Source of the DNA: Robertkochia sediminum
GTDB lineage: Bacteria; Bacteroidota; Bacteroidia; Flavobacteriales; Flavobacteriaceae
Assembly: GCF_016786255.1 (NCBI RefSeq)
Contig: NZ_JADMKT010000067.1
Coordinates: forward strand, 62,001-126,000
Length of the DNA stretch: 64,000 nucleotides
Reading direction: 5' to 3'
The notes beneath the pieces are model-generated. The model did no database searches and had not been told where the DNA came from. It saw nothing but the letters and a program-made list of their open reading frames with translations. Numbering within the stretch: position 1 is the first letter of the stretch; the number at the start of each line of letters is the position of its first letter. A program made the position numbers and the translations under genes. Shown in pieces: positions 35,270 through 44,309 of this stretch.

Positions 35270-36562
35270 ATGAAATACGACCTAATAGACCGTAATCTAT
35301 TCATCAAAAACAGAAAGAAATTCATGGCTCAAATGAAGCCGAAGAGTATTGCTGTTTTTAATTCCAACGACATTTATCCCATTGGAGCCGATAGTACGAT
35401 GCCTTTTCAACAGGCCAGAGACCTGTTCTATCTTAGTGGGGCCGATCAGGAAGAGACCATTCTTGTGCTCTTTCCGGATGCCTTTGAAGAAAAGCACCGG
35501 GAAATCCTTTTTGTAAGGGAAACCAATGACCATATTGCCGTTTGGGAAGGAGAGAAGCTCACCAAGGAAAAGGCTTTTGAGGTGAGTGGTATTAAAACCG
35601 TTTACTGGCTTACCGAATTCGAAAAGGTCTTTCACGACATCATGACCGAGGCCGAGTCGGTGTACTTCAATACCAATGAACACTACCGCCAGGCTGTAGA
35701 GACAGAGACCCGTGAAGATCGCTTTATCAAATGGTGCAAAAAGAAATATCCTGCCCATAAGTGGGAGAAGAGCAACCAGATCCTTCAGCACCTCCGCGGT
35801 ACCAAGGAAACCCAGGAGCTCGACCTTTTACAGCATGCCTGTGATATTACTGAAAAAGGATTCAAGAGGATCCTGCAGTTCGTTAAGCCGGGAGTCTGGG
35901 AATATGAGATCGAAGCAGAATTCATGCATGAATTCCTTAGAAATCGTTCCCGCGGATTTGCCTATACCCCGATCGTAGCTTCTGGTAATAACGCCAATGT
36001 ACTGCACTATATCGAGAACAAGAATCAGTGTAAGGATGGCGATATGCTCTTGCTTGATGTGGGGGCAGAGTACGCCAATTACGCAAGTGATATGACCCGT
36101 ACCATTCCTGTGAATGGTCGATTTACTAAACGTCAGAAGGAAGTGTACAATGCCGTATTGCGCGTAAAGAACGATGCTACCAAAATGTTGGTGCCCGGTG
36201 CGTTCTGGAAAGAATATCACGAAGAGGTAGGGAAGCTTATGACCAGTGAGCTGCTCGGACTCGGACTGCTGGATAAGGCAGATGTTCAGAATGAAAATCC
36301 GGATTGGCCGGCATACAAGAAATACTTCATGCACGGTACCAGTCACCACATCGGATTAGATACTCACGACTACGGGCCTCTCAAAGCTCCGATGACCGCG
36401 AATATGGTGTTTACCGTTGAGCCGGGGATCTATATCCCTGAAGAAAAAATGGGGATCCGTCTCGAGGACGACGTGGTCATACGCGATAATGACGAGCCTT
36501 TTAACCTGATGAGGAATATTCCGATCGAGGTAGAGGAGATCGAAGAGTGGATGAATAAATAA
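35270..36562 (+). CDS. pepP: Xaa-Pro aminopeptidase
   Basis: This M24 metallopeptidase removes an N-terminal residue next to proline. The protein has 430 residues: an N-terminal creatinase-like domain (1-170) and a pita-bread catalytic domain. The metal ligands are visible in order: LLDVGAEYANYASDMTRT (two aspartates), MHGTSHHIGLD (histidine), VEPGIYIPEE (glutamate) and IRLEDDV (glutamate). It is a stand-alone gene that ends at a hairpin shared with brnQ. Confidence 0.94.
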   Translation: MKYDLIDRNLFIKNRKKFMAQMKPKSIAVFNSNDIYPIGADSTMPFQQARDLFYLSGADQEETILVLFPDAFEEKHREILFVRETNDHIAVWEGEKLTKEKAFEVSGIKTVYWLTEFEKVFHDIMTEAESVYFNTNEHYRQAVETETREDRFIKWCKKKYPAHKWEKSNQILQHLRGTKETQELDLLQHACDITEKGFKRILQFVKPGVWEYEIEAEFMHEFLRNRSRGFAYTPIVASGNNANVLHYIENKNQCKDGDMLLLDVGAEYANYASDMTRTIPVNGRFTKRQKEVYNAVLRVKNDATKMLVPGAFWKEYHEEVGKLMTSELLGLGLLDKADVQNENPDWPAYKKYFMHGTSHHIGLDTHDYGPLKAPMTANMVFTVEPGIYIPEEKMGIRLEDDVVIRDNDEPFNLMRNIPIEVEEIEEWMNK

Positions 36563-36583
36563 GTTTTGATTTTTCCATAGTGG

Positions 36584-36630
36584 AAAGAACCGGTTGGCAA
36601 GGTGATCACCTTCCTTCCGGTTCTTTTTTT
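36584..36630. terminator. Terminator between pepP and brnQ
   Basis: A 10-bp stem AAAGAACCGG/CCGGTTCTTT (36584-36593 with 36617-36626) holds an inner palindrome AAGGTGATCACCTT (36599-36612). A T-run follows on the plus strand. The brnQ stop at 36606 lies within it. Confidence 0.78.
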
Positions 36631-37880
36631 GTTTGTGCCAAAAGAAAAACTGCTGCTGCCGGCAGGATCCAGCTAAAATGTGTGGTGTTCCATGGGGTAA
36701 TGCTGCTTAAGTACTCGCTGGGTCCGGAATACCCTAAAGCGTTCAGGATGTCGGGAATGCTGAACAGGATCACGGTTAGGGTCACCGCTCTGAACGTAAA
36801 GGCAGATACCCATTTTTGCGGGAGGTTGTGCAAAAGGATAAATATGATAATGAGCGGGTAAATAAAAAGTAGTGCGGGGAGTGCTATCTCGATGATGTAT
36901 TCAAATTTCAATTGGCCTATAAGCACTCCGGTAATACATGAGAGGAGGGCGGTGAGGAGGTAAGCCCATTTTTGTTTTGGGAGCAGGCCTTTGACAAAGT
37001 CTGAGGCCCCGGTAATTATCCCTACCGTAGTTGAAAAACAGGCAAGCGCAATAAGTATGGCGAGGAAAATATGTCCCTTTTCACCCAATGCGTAAGTGAT
37101 CATGGCATTGAGTACCCCGCTGCGGTCCAGGTCGGGGTCCAGGGTGTTGCTCAACAAAGCGCCTCCGTAGATAAGACCGGCATAAATTAAACACAGGCCG
37201 GATCCCGCGAGGATCCCCGCCCTGTTGATCACTTTGCGGCGAACGTTGTAATCGAGTTCCTGTCGGTAATTGAGAGAAATGATGATCACGGCACCTACCA
37301 CCACGGCGCCCATAGCGTCAAAGGTCTGGTAGCCTTCAAGAAGCCCTTTTGAGATCCATTGTTCCGGGGTATAGGTTAGCTGATCCAGTGAAGTGCCGGT
37401 GAGAATGAGAAGGATGATCGCACTAAGTAATACGAGTAACATCGGGGTGAGTACCTTGCCGGTGATATCGAGGATACTGGAGCGAAAGATCACAAAAATG
37501 AATACCCCAAGAAAGTAAATGCTGCTGGTAAGCAGACTGCTGGTGTCAAAGTAGGGCGCTATGGCCATTTCATGGGTGAGACTGGCCGTTCTGGGCGCCG
37601 GCAGAGCTACAGCTATGAGATATACCAAAATCCCGAAGATCACACTAAAAACCGGAGACATACGATCGGCAAAATCCAGTAAGCTACCTTGCAAACGGGC
37701 ATGTGCGCGGATCCCGAGAATAGGGATGAATACAGCAGAAATGGCAAACCCCAGGGTTACCGGTAGCCATTGGTCTCCCGAAGTGAACCCCAGATAAGGA
37801 GGCAGGATGATGTTCCCCGCTCCGAAGAAAAGAGAAAATAAAGCAAAGGCAGTTATCAGGGTAAGTTTCGTATACCTCAT
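36606..37880 (-). CDS. brnQ: Branched-chain amino acid transporter BrnQ
   Basis: BrnQ is an inner-membrane cation-coupled carrier for leucine, isoleucine and valine. The protein has 424 residues with about 12 hydrophobic segments. The N-terminal signature FALFSLFFGAGNIILPPYLG (residues about 12-31) is diagnostic of the LIVCS family, and YQTFDAMGAVVVG near residue 205 is another conserved stretch. It is a single gene, convergent with pepP and divergent from the hydrolase gene next to it. Confidence 0.93.
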   Translation of the reverse strand: MRYTKLTLITAFALFSLFFGAGNIILPPYLGFTSGDQWLPVTLGFAISAVFIPILGIRAHARLQGSLLDFADRMSPVFSVIFGILVYLIAVALPAPRTASLTHEMAIAPYFDTSSLLTSSIYFLGVFIFVIFRSSILDITGKVLTPMLLVLLSAIILLILTGTSLDQLTYTPEQWISKGLLEGYQTFDAMGAVVVGAVIIISLNYRQELDYNVRRKVINRAGILAGSGLCLIYAGLIYGGALLSNTLDPDLDRSGVLNAMITYALGEKGHIFLAILIALACFSTTVGIITGASDFVKGLLPKQKWAYLLTALLSCITGVLIGQLKFEYIIEIALPALLFIYPLIIIFILLHNLPQKWVSAFTFRAVTLTVILFSIPDILNALGYSGPSEYLSSITPWNTTHFSWILPAAAVFLLAQTKKEPEGR

Positions 37881-37935
37881 CGGGTTGAATTATCTTTGAT
37901 AAAAAAAGGTTCAGACCCGGTTAAGATAGCATAAA

Positions 37936-38715
37936 ATGGAATTAGCTTACAAAGGGACGCGTATTTTTTATACCGATGAAGGCAAGGGCACGGCATTGGT
38001 GCTCTTACACGGATTTTTGGAAAACAGCAGTATTTGGAAAGAGCTCAAAAGCAGGCTTACTTCCCGGTACCGTGTGGTCTGTATCGATCTTCTCGGTCAC
38101 GGGGGTACCGGATGCCTGGGGTATATGCATACCATGACCATGATGGCTGAGGCCGTTAAGGCGGTACTCGATCATTTGCGATTGCGCAAGGTGGTCTTTG
38201 CCGGCCATTCTATGGGGGGCTATGTGGCCCTTGCCTTTGCAGAGATGTATCCGGACCATGTCAAGGGGCTGGCATTGATCAATTCGACGCCTTTGCCCGA
38301 TTCTGAAGAAAAGAAGCTCAACCGGGATCGTGCGATCGCCGCAGTAAAAGAGAATCACAAAAGCTTTATCCGCCTGGCCATTGCCAACCTGTTTAGTCCT
38401 AAGAATCGCAAGATCTTCTCTGAAGAGATCAAGACCCTCAAGGCAGAGGCTCTGAAAACTCCTCTTCAAGGGATTGTCGCAGCCCTTGAAGGTATGAAGA
38501 TCAGGCCCGACCGGGAGGTGCTCATGCACTTTTCACCCTATCCCAAACTATTGGTTCTGGGAGAGAGAGATCCCGTTATGGATGCGAAAGCATTGAAAAA
38601 CAGGCTTGAAGTAGCGGCTGTTGAAATTCGCGTTTACCCCGACGGACATATGAGTTTCCTCGAGAATTTTGAAGTTTTACAACAAGATCTGAAGGATTGG
38701 TTAAAAAATATTTGA
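37936..38715 (+). CDS. Alpha/beta-hydrolase
   Basis: The protein has 259 residues and no signal peptide, so it is cytosolic. The fold is the common alpha/beta-hydrolase type: oxyanion HGF near residue 26, nucleophile elbow GHSMGG (serine near residue 95), an acidic residue around GERDPVMD and a histidine in PDGHMSFLE. Related proteins include menaquinone-pathway MenH-like enzymes, esterases and haloperoxidases; the substrate cannot be chosen. It is followed after 50 bases by a small putative zinc protein. Confidence 0.85.
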   Translation: MELAYKGTRIFYTDEGKGTALVLLHGFLENSSIWKELKSRLTSRYRVVCIDLLGHGGTGCLGYMHTMTMMAEAVKAVLDHLRLRKVVFAGHSMGGYVALAFAEMYPDHVKGLALINSTPLPDSEEKKLNRDRAIAAVKENHKSFIRLAIANLFSPKNRKIFSEEIKTLKAEALKTPLQGIVAALEGMKIRPDREVLMHFSPYPKLLVLGERDPVMDAKALKNRLEVAAVEIRVYPDGHMSFLENFEVLQQDLKDWLKNI

Positions 38716-38765
38716 TAAAAAACAAATTTTTCTTAGCTTAGGATTCCCAAAATCTTTCTTAACCT

Positions 38766-39002
38766 ATGAAAATGTTTGAATTTAACCTTGGAAAAACCAT
38801 TTGTTCGGTTTTTGGCCACCGCTTCCGGGTGGCAAAAGAAGTTACCCCTCACATTTCAGAATACAAATGTACTTGTTGTAACTGCGAGTTAACGACCAAT
38901 GCCAATGGCCGACTCGATAAACTGACTCCTGAATTAAAAGAGGTGAACAGGACCCTGGCTGATTTTTACAGAAAAAGGCATACCCTGAGACACGCCCTAT
39001 AA
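38766..39002 (+). CDS. Small putative zinc-ribbon protein
   Basis: The function is unknown. The protein has 78 residues. A conserved-looking SVFGHRF segment (about 13-19) with a histidine is followed by EYKCTCCNC (cysteines near 36, 38, 39 and 41), a set that could bind zinc. The C-terminal half is helical and basic. The pattern of GHxx plus a C-x2-C pair recalls DUF1660-like ribbons. A second start at M3 gives MFEFNLGK. It ends 4 bases before the convergent thiL stop. Confidence 0.7.
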   Translation: MKMFEFNLGKTICSVFGHRFRVAKEVTPHISEYKCTCCNCELTTNANGRLDKLTPELKEVNRTLADFYRKRHTLRHAL

Positions 39003-39006
39003 TTCT

Positions 39007-40056
39007 TTATTCTTTCTTTAAAGCATTCCAACCTCTGGCCTCCAGGGGTATTTTGGTATTCGCCCTGGTGATGAGATGCGCTCCTTCGCGCTCTTCGGTC
39101 ATGTGGCCGATCACGGTGAGGTGCGGATTTCCTTTGATCTTATCGTAATCTTCCTGGGCAATGGTAAAGAGCAATTCATAGTCTTCGCCCCCGCTCAAAG
39201 CAACTGTAGTGCTGTTGAGTTCAAACTCCTCAGAAGTAGAGATCACCTGTGGGTCGAGCGGGATTTTATCTTCGTAAAGATTACATCCCACCTTAGAATT
39301 TTTGCAAAGGTGAAGGATCTCAGATGAGAGTCCGTCACTTATATCGATCATGGAAGTGGGCTTAACGCCCAGTTCTTTAAGGAGCACAGGGATGTCTATT
39401 CTGGCTTCCGGTTTAAGTTGGCGTTCTACAATATAGGTATAGGGTGTAAGGTCGGGTTGGTTGTTAGGGTTTACCTGGAAAACCGCTTTCTCTCTTTCGA
39501 GTACCTGTAGCCCCAGATAGGCCCCGCCCAGGTCGCCTGATACTACAAGAAGGTCGTTAGATCCTGCCTCATTGCGATAGGTGATCGCTTCTTTTGGGGC
39601 TACTCCCAGGGCCGTTACCGCTATCAAAAGGCCTTTGTTAGATGAGGTCGTATCCCCTCCGACCAGGTCTACCTTGTAGTGGCGACAAGCCAGAGCAATA
39701 CCTTCGTACAGTTCTTCGAGAGCCTCGAGCGGAAAACGATTGGAGACAGCTATAGAAACCGTGATCTGTGTCGGGGTGGCATTCATCGCGCAAACGTCAG
39801 ATACATTGACCACAACCGATTTGTACCCCAGGTGCTTCAGGGGGGCGTATGAAAGGTCAAAGTGAACGCCTTCTACAAGAAGGTCGGTTGTAACTACGGT
39901 CTGTTGGTCTGTATAGTCCATAACCGCAGCATCATCGCCCACAGCTTTTACGGTAGAGGGTTGCACCGGTGAAAAATTTTTGGTGAGGTGTTCGATCAAA
40001 CCAAATTCTCCCAGTTGTTCAAGGGACGTACGTTGTGGATTCTTGTCTTCTAGCAT
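39007..40056 (-). CDS. thiL: Thiamine-phosphate kinase
   Basis: ThiL phosphorylates thiamine monophosphate to the active diphosphate. The protein has 349 residues when started at the ATG at 40056. Family features are VGDDAAVMD (about 45-53), TDLLVEGVHFD (about 62-72), NVSDVCAMNATPTQ (about 86-99) and GGEDYELLFT near residue 290. It is alone, with a good promoter only about 5 bases ahead of the start codon, so its mRNA may be leaderless. Confidence 0.93.
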   Translation of the reverse strand: MLEDKNPQRTSLEQLGEFGLIEHLTKNFSPVQPSTVKAVGDDAAVMDYTDQQTVVTTDLLVEGVHFDLSYAPLKHLGYKSVVVNVSDVCAMNATPTQITVSIAVSNRFPLEALEELYEGIALACRHYKVDLVGGDTTSSNKGLLIAVTALGVAPKEAITYRNEAGSNDLLVVSGDLGGAYLGLQVLEREKAVFQVNPNNQPDLTPYTYIVERQLKPEARIDIPVLLKELGVKPTSMIDISDGLSSEILHLCKNSKVGCNLYEDKIPLDPQVISTSEEFELNSTTVALSGGEDYELLFTIAQEDYDKIKGNPHLTVIGHMTEEREGAHLITRANTKIPLEARGWNALKKE

Positions 40057-40060
40057 GGTG

Positions 40061-40090
40061 CAAAGGTAAGCAGTAGTGGATATATTCAAC
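40061..40090 (-). promoter_or_regulatory. Promoter of thiL
   Basis: On the minus strand TTG (40090-40088) is followed after 19 bases by TACCTTTG (40068-40061). Transcription would begin almost at the start codon (40056). Confidence 0.55.
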
Positions 40091-40290
40091 AAAACTGAAG
40101 GTCATCAATTTGGTGAGGAGGCTAAATTCTCTTTGAGTGGTGTTCGGGAGGGTGAAAAATGGCTGAAAAAACCCGATCAAATAGTGCTAAAGGTTTGATA
40201 ATTAAGATTATATTAAGGCGTATAGGAAATGTTTATATGACTATATGATTTATAAATTTGTTAAAAGACCATAGTTCATGTTTAACTTCT

Positions 40291-40298
40291 TATTTTTG
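40291..40298 (+). promoter_or_regulatory. Putative -7 box of the suf operon
   Basis: TATTTTTG matches TAnnTTTG exactly, 30 bases before the sufA ATG. A second exact match (TAAATTTG) lies at 40253-40260. No recognised iron-responsive operator was seen. Confidence 0.5.
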
Positions 40299-40327
40299 TG
40301 GACTATTTAGAAATAATCTTGATAAAG

Positions 40328-40657
40328 ATGATTAAAGTATCTGATACGGCTAAAAATAAACTCGCCCAACTCATGGCAGAAGAAGGCTATAATGTGAGCA
40401 ACGACTTTGTTCGTGTTGGGGTAAAGAGCGGTGGTTGTAGCGGTTTGTCTTATGATCTGAAGTTCGACAAGGAGCAACAGGAGAACGACAAGGTCTTTGA
40501 AGATAATGATGTTCGCATCATCGTAGATAAAAAGAGTTTCCTTTATCTCGTTGGAACCGTTCTGGAGTATTCCGGCGGACTCAATGGGAAGGGGTTTGTT
40601 TTTAATAATCCCAATGCACAGCGAACCTGTGGATGCGGAGAGAGCTTTTCACTTTAA
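40328..40657 (+). CDS. sufA: SufA/IscA-type Fe-S carrier
   Basis: This A-type carrier moves Fe-S clusters from the SufBCD scaffold to targets. The protein has 109 residues with the three ligand cysteines in place: C37 in GGCSG and C101 and C103 in CGCGES. ATG at 40328 is chosen over a frame start at 40298, which falls in the -7 box. It leads the suf gene row and is 18 bases from sufB. Confidence 0.93.
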   Translation: MIKVSDTAKNKLAQLMAEEGYNVSNDFVRVGVKSGGCSGLSYDLKFDKEQQENDKVFEDNDVRIIVDKKSFLYLVGTVLEYSGGLNGKGFVFNNPNAQRTCGCGESFSL

Positions 40658-40675
40658 CAGCATAAGAAAAACATA

Positions 40676-42121
40676 ATGGCTTATACCGAAGAAGAATTAA
40701 AAAAGGAATTAGAGACCAAGGAGTACGAGTATGGCTTTTATACCGATATAGAGGCCGACACGTTCCCTGTGGGACTTAACGAAGATGTGGTTAGGGCGAT
40801 CTCTAAAAAGAAGAACGAGCCGGAATGGATGACCGAATGGCGTCTTGAAGCGTTTCGCGTATGGAGTGAAATGGAAGAGCCGGAGTGGGCTAATGTAAAG
40901 TATAAAAAGCCCGATTTCCAGGCTATTTCTTATTACTCTGCCCCTAAAGGGAAACCAAAGTACGATAGCCTCGATGAGGTTGACCCGGAACTGCTGGATA
41001 CCTTCAAAAAACTGGGGATCTCCCTGGAGGAGCAAAAGCGCTTGGCAGGAGTGGCAGTAGATGTGGTAATGGACTCGGTATCTGTAGCGACCACCTTCAA
41101 AAAAACCCTGGCAGAAAAAGGGATCATTTTCTGTTCTATCTCTGAAGCCATCCAGGAACACCCTGAGCTGGTAAAGAAATATATTGGGTCTGTAGTACCC
41201 CGTAAAGATAACTTCTATGCAGCGCTTAACTCTGCTGTATTCTCAGATGGATCTTTTTGTTACATCCCTAAAGGAGTGCGTTGCCCTATGGAGCTGTCAA
41301 CTTACTTCCGAATCAACCAGGCCGGAACAGGGCAGTTCGAAAGAACCCTCGTTATTGCCGATGAAGGGAGTTATGTGAGTTACCTCGAAGGATGTACCGC
41401 GCCGATGCGTGATGAGAACCAGCTGCACGCCGCTGTAGTGGAACTAATCGCACTTGACGATGCAGAGATCAAGTACTCTACAGTACAAAACTGGTTCCCC
41501 GGTGATAAAGAAGGTAAAGGAGGGGTCTTTAACTTCGTGACCAAAAGAGGATTGTGTGAGACCAATGCTAAAATTAGCTGGACTCAGGTAGAGACCGGAT
41601 CGGCAGTAACCTGGAAGTACCCTTCTTGTGTGCTTAAAGGTGATAATTCTATAGGAGAGTTCTACTCGATCGCGGTTACCAATAACTGGCAACAGGCCGA
41701 TACCGGAACCAAGATGATCCACCTCGGAAGAAATACCAAGAGTACCATTATCTCGAAGGGTATCTCTGCCGGAAAATCACAAAACAGTTACCGCGGTCTC
41801 GTGCAGATCAACAGTCGTGCAGAGAACGCCCGTAACTTCTCGCAGTGTGATTCCCTGCTTATGGGCAACGAATGTGGAGCCCATACCTTCCCGTATATTG
41901 AAACCAAGAATAAATCGGCTCAGATCGAGCACGAGGCGACCACTAGTAAGATCGGGGAAGACCAGATCTTTTACTGTAACCAAAGAGGTATTGATACCGA
42001 AAAGGCAATTGCCCTTATCGTAAACGGTTTTAGTAAAGAGGTATTGAATAAGCTGCCTATGGAATTCGCTGTAGAGGCGCAAAAACTATTGGAGATCTCA
42101 TTAGAGGGGTCAGTTGGATAA
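40676..42121 (+). CDS. sufB: Fe-S assembly protein SufB
   Basis: SufB is the scaffold on which the SUF system builds new clusters. The protein has 481 residues, a normal size. The conserved [17 protein letters not shown], the LEGCTAP segment with a conserved cysteine and the C-terminal [10 protein letters not shown] and [20 protein letters not shown] are all visible. It forms the SufBC2D complex with the next two genes. Confidence 0.97.
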   Translation: MAYTEEELKKELETKEYEYGFYTDIEADTFPVGLNEDVVRAISKKKNEPEWMTEWRLEAFRVWSEMEEPEWANVKYKKPDFQAISYYSAPKGKPKYDSLDEVDPELLDTFKKLGISLEEQKRLAGVAVDVVMDSVSVATTFKKTLAEKGIIFCSISEAIQEHPELVKKYIGSVVPRKDNFYAALNSAVFSDGSFCYIPKGVRCPMELSTYFRINQAGTGQFERTLVIADEGSYVSYLEGCTAPMRDENQLHAAVVELIALDDAEIKYSTVQNWFPGDKEGKGGVFNFVTKRGLCETNAKISWTQVETGSAVTWKYPSCVLKGDNSIGEFYSIAVTNNWQQADTGTKMIHLGRNTKSTIISKGISAGKSQNSYRGLVQINSRAENARNFSQCDSLLMGNECGAHTFPYIETKNKSAQIEHEATTSKIGEDQIFYCNQRGIDTEKAIALIVNGFSKEVLNKLPMEFAVEAQKLLEISLEGSVG

Positions 42122-42135
42122 TTAAAAAATTAAAA

Positions 42136-42153
42136 TTTCCGGGAAACCGGAAA
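42136..42153 (+). other. TTTCCGG-GAAA-CCGGAAA hairpin before sufC
   Basis: A perfect 7-bp stem with a GAAA tetraloop sits in the 45-base sufB-sufC spacer, ending 13 bases before the sufC ATG. It may set mRNA stability or ribosome access. Confidence 0.5.
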
Positions 42154-42166
42154 GACACATACAGAT

Positions 42167-42919
42167 ATGTTAAAGATCAAGAATTTACACGCTAACGTTG
42201 AAGGAAAAGAGATCCTGAAAGGAATTAATCTGGAGGTAAATCCAGGGGAAGTTCATGCCATCATGGGGCCTAACGGTTCCGGAAAAAGTACCCTCGCCTC
42301 TGTGATCGCAGGTAATGAAGATTTCGAGATCACTGAAGGAACTGTAGAGCTCGAAGAAGAAGAACTCAATGAAATGGCTCCTGAAGAGCGAGCACATCAG
42401 GGCGTATTCCTATCGTTCCAGTACCCGGTAGAGATTCCCGGAGTAACCGTGACCAACTTCATGAAAACAGCCATCAATGAGACCCGTAAGGCAAGAGGTC
42501 TTGAGGAGATGCCTGCCAATGAGATGCTGAAAAAGATCAGAGAGAAGTCTGAACTGCTCGAGATCGACAGAAAGTTCCTATCGCGTTCCCTGAACGAAGG
42601 ATTCTCAGGAGGTGAGAAAAAGCGAAACGAGATCTTCCAGATGGCGATGCTCGAGCCGAAACTGGCCATTCTTGACGAGACCGATTCCGGTCTTGATATC
42701 GACGCGCTAAAGATCGTAGCTAATGGGGTGAACCGCCTTAAGACCAAAGAAAATGCAACGATCGTGATCACCCACTATCAGCGTCTTCTCGATTATATCG
42801 TTCCCGACCATGTTCACGTATTGCTTAACGGTAAGATCGTTAAGAGCGGAGGTAAAGAGTTGGCTCTCGAACTCGAAGAGAAAGGATATGATTGGATCAA
42901 GCAGGAAGTTGCTGTTTAA
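42167..42919 (+). CDS. sufC: Fe-S assembly ATPase SufC
   Basis: SufC is an ABC-type ATPase that drives the SufB-SufD scaffold. The protein has 250 residues: Walker A GPNGSGKST (34-42), signature FSGGEKKRNE, Walker B LAILDETDSGLDID and the H-loop in VITHYQRLL. It sits between sufB and sufD and 15 bases before the latter. Confidence 0.97.
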   Translation: MLKIKNLHANVEGKEILKGINLEVNPGEVHAIMGPNGSGKSTLASVIAGNEDFEITEGTVELEEEELNEMAPEERAHQGVFLSFQYPVEIPGVTVTNFMKTAINETRKARGLEEMPANEMLKKIREKSELLEIDRKFLSRSLNEGFSGGEKKRNEIFQMAMLEPKLAILDETDSGLDIDALKIVANGVNRLKTKENATIVITHYQRLLDYIVPDHVHVLLNGKIVKSGGKELALELEEKGYDWIKQEVAV

Positions 42920-42934
42920 AAACCAGAGAATCAC

Positions 42935-44248
42935 ATGGATTTGAAAGATAAATTATTGTCGTCTTTTATGGCCTTTGAAGATACGGTAGATGTAAACCTG
43001 CCCGTTCATGAAGTGCGTACAGAGGCGATCAAGAATTTCGAAGCCCAGGGCTTTCCAACCAAGAAAATGGAATCCTGGAAATACACATCACTTAAAGGGT
43101 TGCTTAAGAGCGACCTGAGCGTATTTCCTAAGAAGGAGACCACCCTGGAATATAAGGATGTAAAGAAATATTTTATTCACGAGATCGAATCATACCGAAT
43201 CGTTCTTGTTGATGGTGTGTATAGCTCACAGCTTTCAGAAACGTCGCACGACGGAATTGATGTGTGTTTGATGAGCGCAGCGCTGTGTAAGCCAAAGTAT
43301 CGCCTGATCATTGAAAATTATTTCAATAAGACGGCAGAGGCCGACGGATTAACTTCGTTGAACACAGCGTTCTCAAAGGAAGGGGCATTTATTAATATCC
43401 CAAGAGGGGTAGTGGTAGACAAGCCTATCCAGATCATTCACTTCTCTACGGGAATTGAGCCTTCGCTCATGCTCCAGCCAAGAAGTCTTGTGGTAGCCGG
43501 TGAGAACTCTCATGTACAGATCATCGAAAGACACCAGAGTCTTACGGCCAATGCAACACTTACCAATAGTGTTACAGAGATCTTTGCCAACAAGAGAGCG
43601 ATCGTTGATTATTACAAGATCCAGAATGATGGCGAGGCTGCTTCGCTTATTGATAATACCTATATCTCTCAGCAGCAAAACAGCCATGTCTCTGTGCATA
43701 CCTTCTCTTTAGGAGGGAAGCTTACCAGAAACAACCTTCAGTTCTTCCACAAAGGAGAGCACCTCGATTCAACGCTTAAGGGGGTAACCATCACCGATAG
43801 AAAGCAACATGTGGATCATTCTACCCTGGTGCACCATGCACAGCCTAATTGTGAGAGCCACCAGGACTACAAAGGGATCTATGCCGATAAGAGTACCGGG
43901 GTATTCAACGGACGAATCATTGTTGAGAAGGAAGCTCAGAAGACTAATGGATTCCAGCAGAACAACAACATCCTTCTGGATGATACCGCCACCATTAACG
44001 CCAAGCCTCAGCTCGAGATCTTTGCAGACGACGTAAAATGTTCGCACGGATGTACTATCGGGCAGTTAGACGATGAGGCGATGTTCTACCTCCAGGCCAG
44101 GGGTATTCCTGAAAAGGAAGCCAAGGCATTACTTATGTTCGGGTTTGCGAATAACGTACTGGAGAGTGTGAAGATCCCGCAACTAAAGCAAAGGATCACC
44201 AAGCTTATTGCTCAAAAACTGGGAGTAGATCTCGGTTTCGATCTATAG
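42935..44248 (+). CDS. sufD: Fe-S assembly protein SufD
   Basis: SufD pairs with SufB in the scaffold and helps iron entry. The protein has 437 residues. The beta-helix core ends with DDVKCSHGCTIGQLDDEAMFYLQARG, in which the conserved histidine and cysteines are present, followed by the family C-terminal helix. A strong terminator follows, so the transcript from sufA stops here and the later suf genes need their own promoter. Confidence 0.96.
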   Translation: MDLKDKLLSSFMAFEDTVDVNLPVHEVRTEAIKNFEAQGFPTKKMESWKYTSLKGLLKSDLSVFPKKETTLEYKDVKKYFIHEIESYRIVLVDGVYSSQLSETSHDGIDVCLMSAALCKPKYRLIIENYFNKTAEADGLTSLNTAFSKEGAFINIPRGVVVDKPIQIIHFSTGIEPSLMLQPRSLVVAGENSHVQIIERHQSLTANATLTNSVTEIFANKRAIVDYYKIQNDGEAASLIDNTYISQQQNSHVSVHTFSLGGKLTRNNLQFFHKGEHLDSTLKGVTITDRKQHVDHSTLVHHAQPNCESHQDYKGIYADKSTGVFNGRIIVEKEAQKTNGFQQNNNILLDDTATINAKPQLEIFADDVKCSHGCTIGQLDDEAMFYLQARGIPEKEAKALLMFGFANNVLESVKIPQLKQRITKLIAQKLGVDLGFDL

Positions 44249-44281
44249 CAGATATATAGAAATGATTGCTATGAAAAAGAG

Positions 44282-44309
44282 AGGTCGCTCATTGGAGCGA
44301 CCTTTTTTT
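44282..44309. terminator. Terminator after sufD
   Basis: A perfect 9-bp stem AGGTCGCTC/GAGCGACCT (44282-44290 with 44295-44303) plus a T-run. A-rich sequence on the other side lets it serve the convergent serine hydrolase too. Confidence 0.88.

Noticed and set aside
35270-35791. Minus-strand frame opposite pepP (35297-35791)
   Set aside because: It lies antisense to a full M24 peptidase with all its metal ligands.
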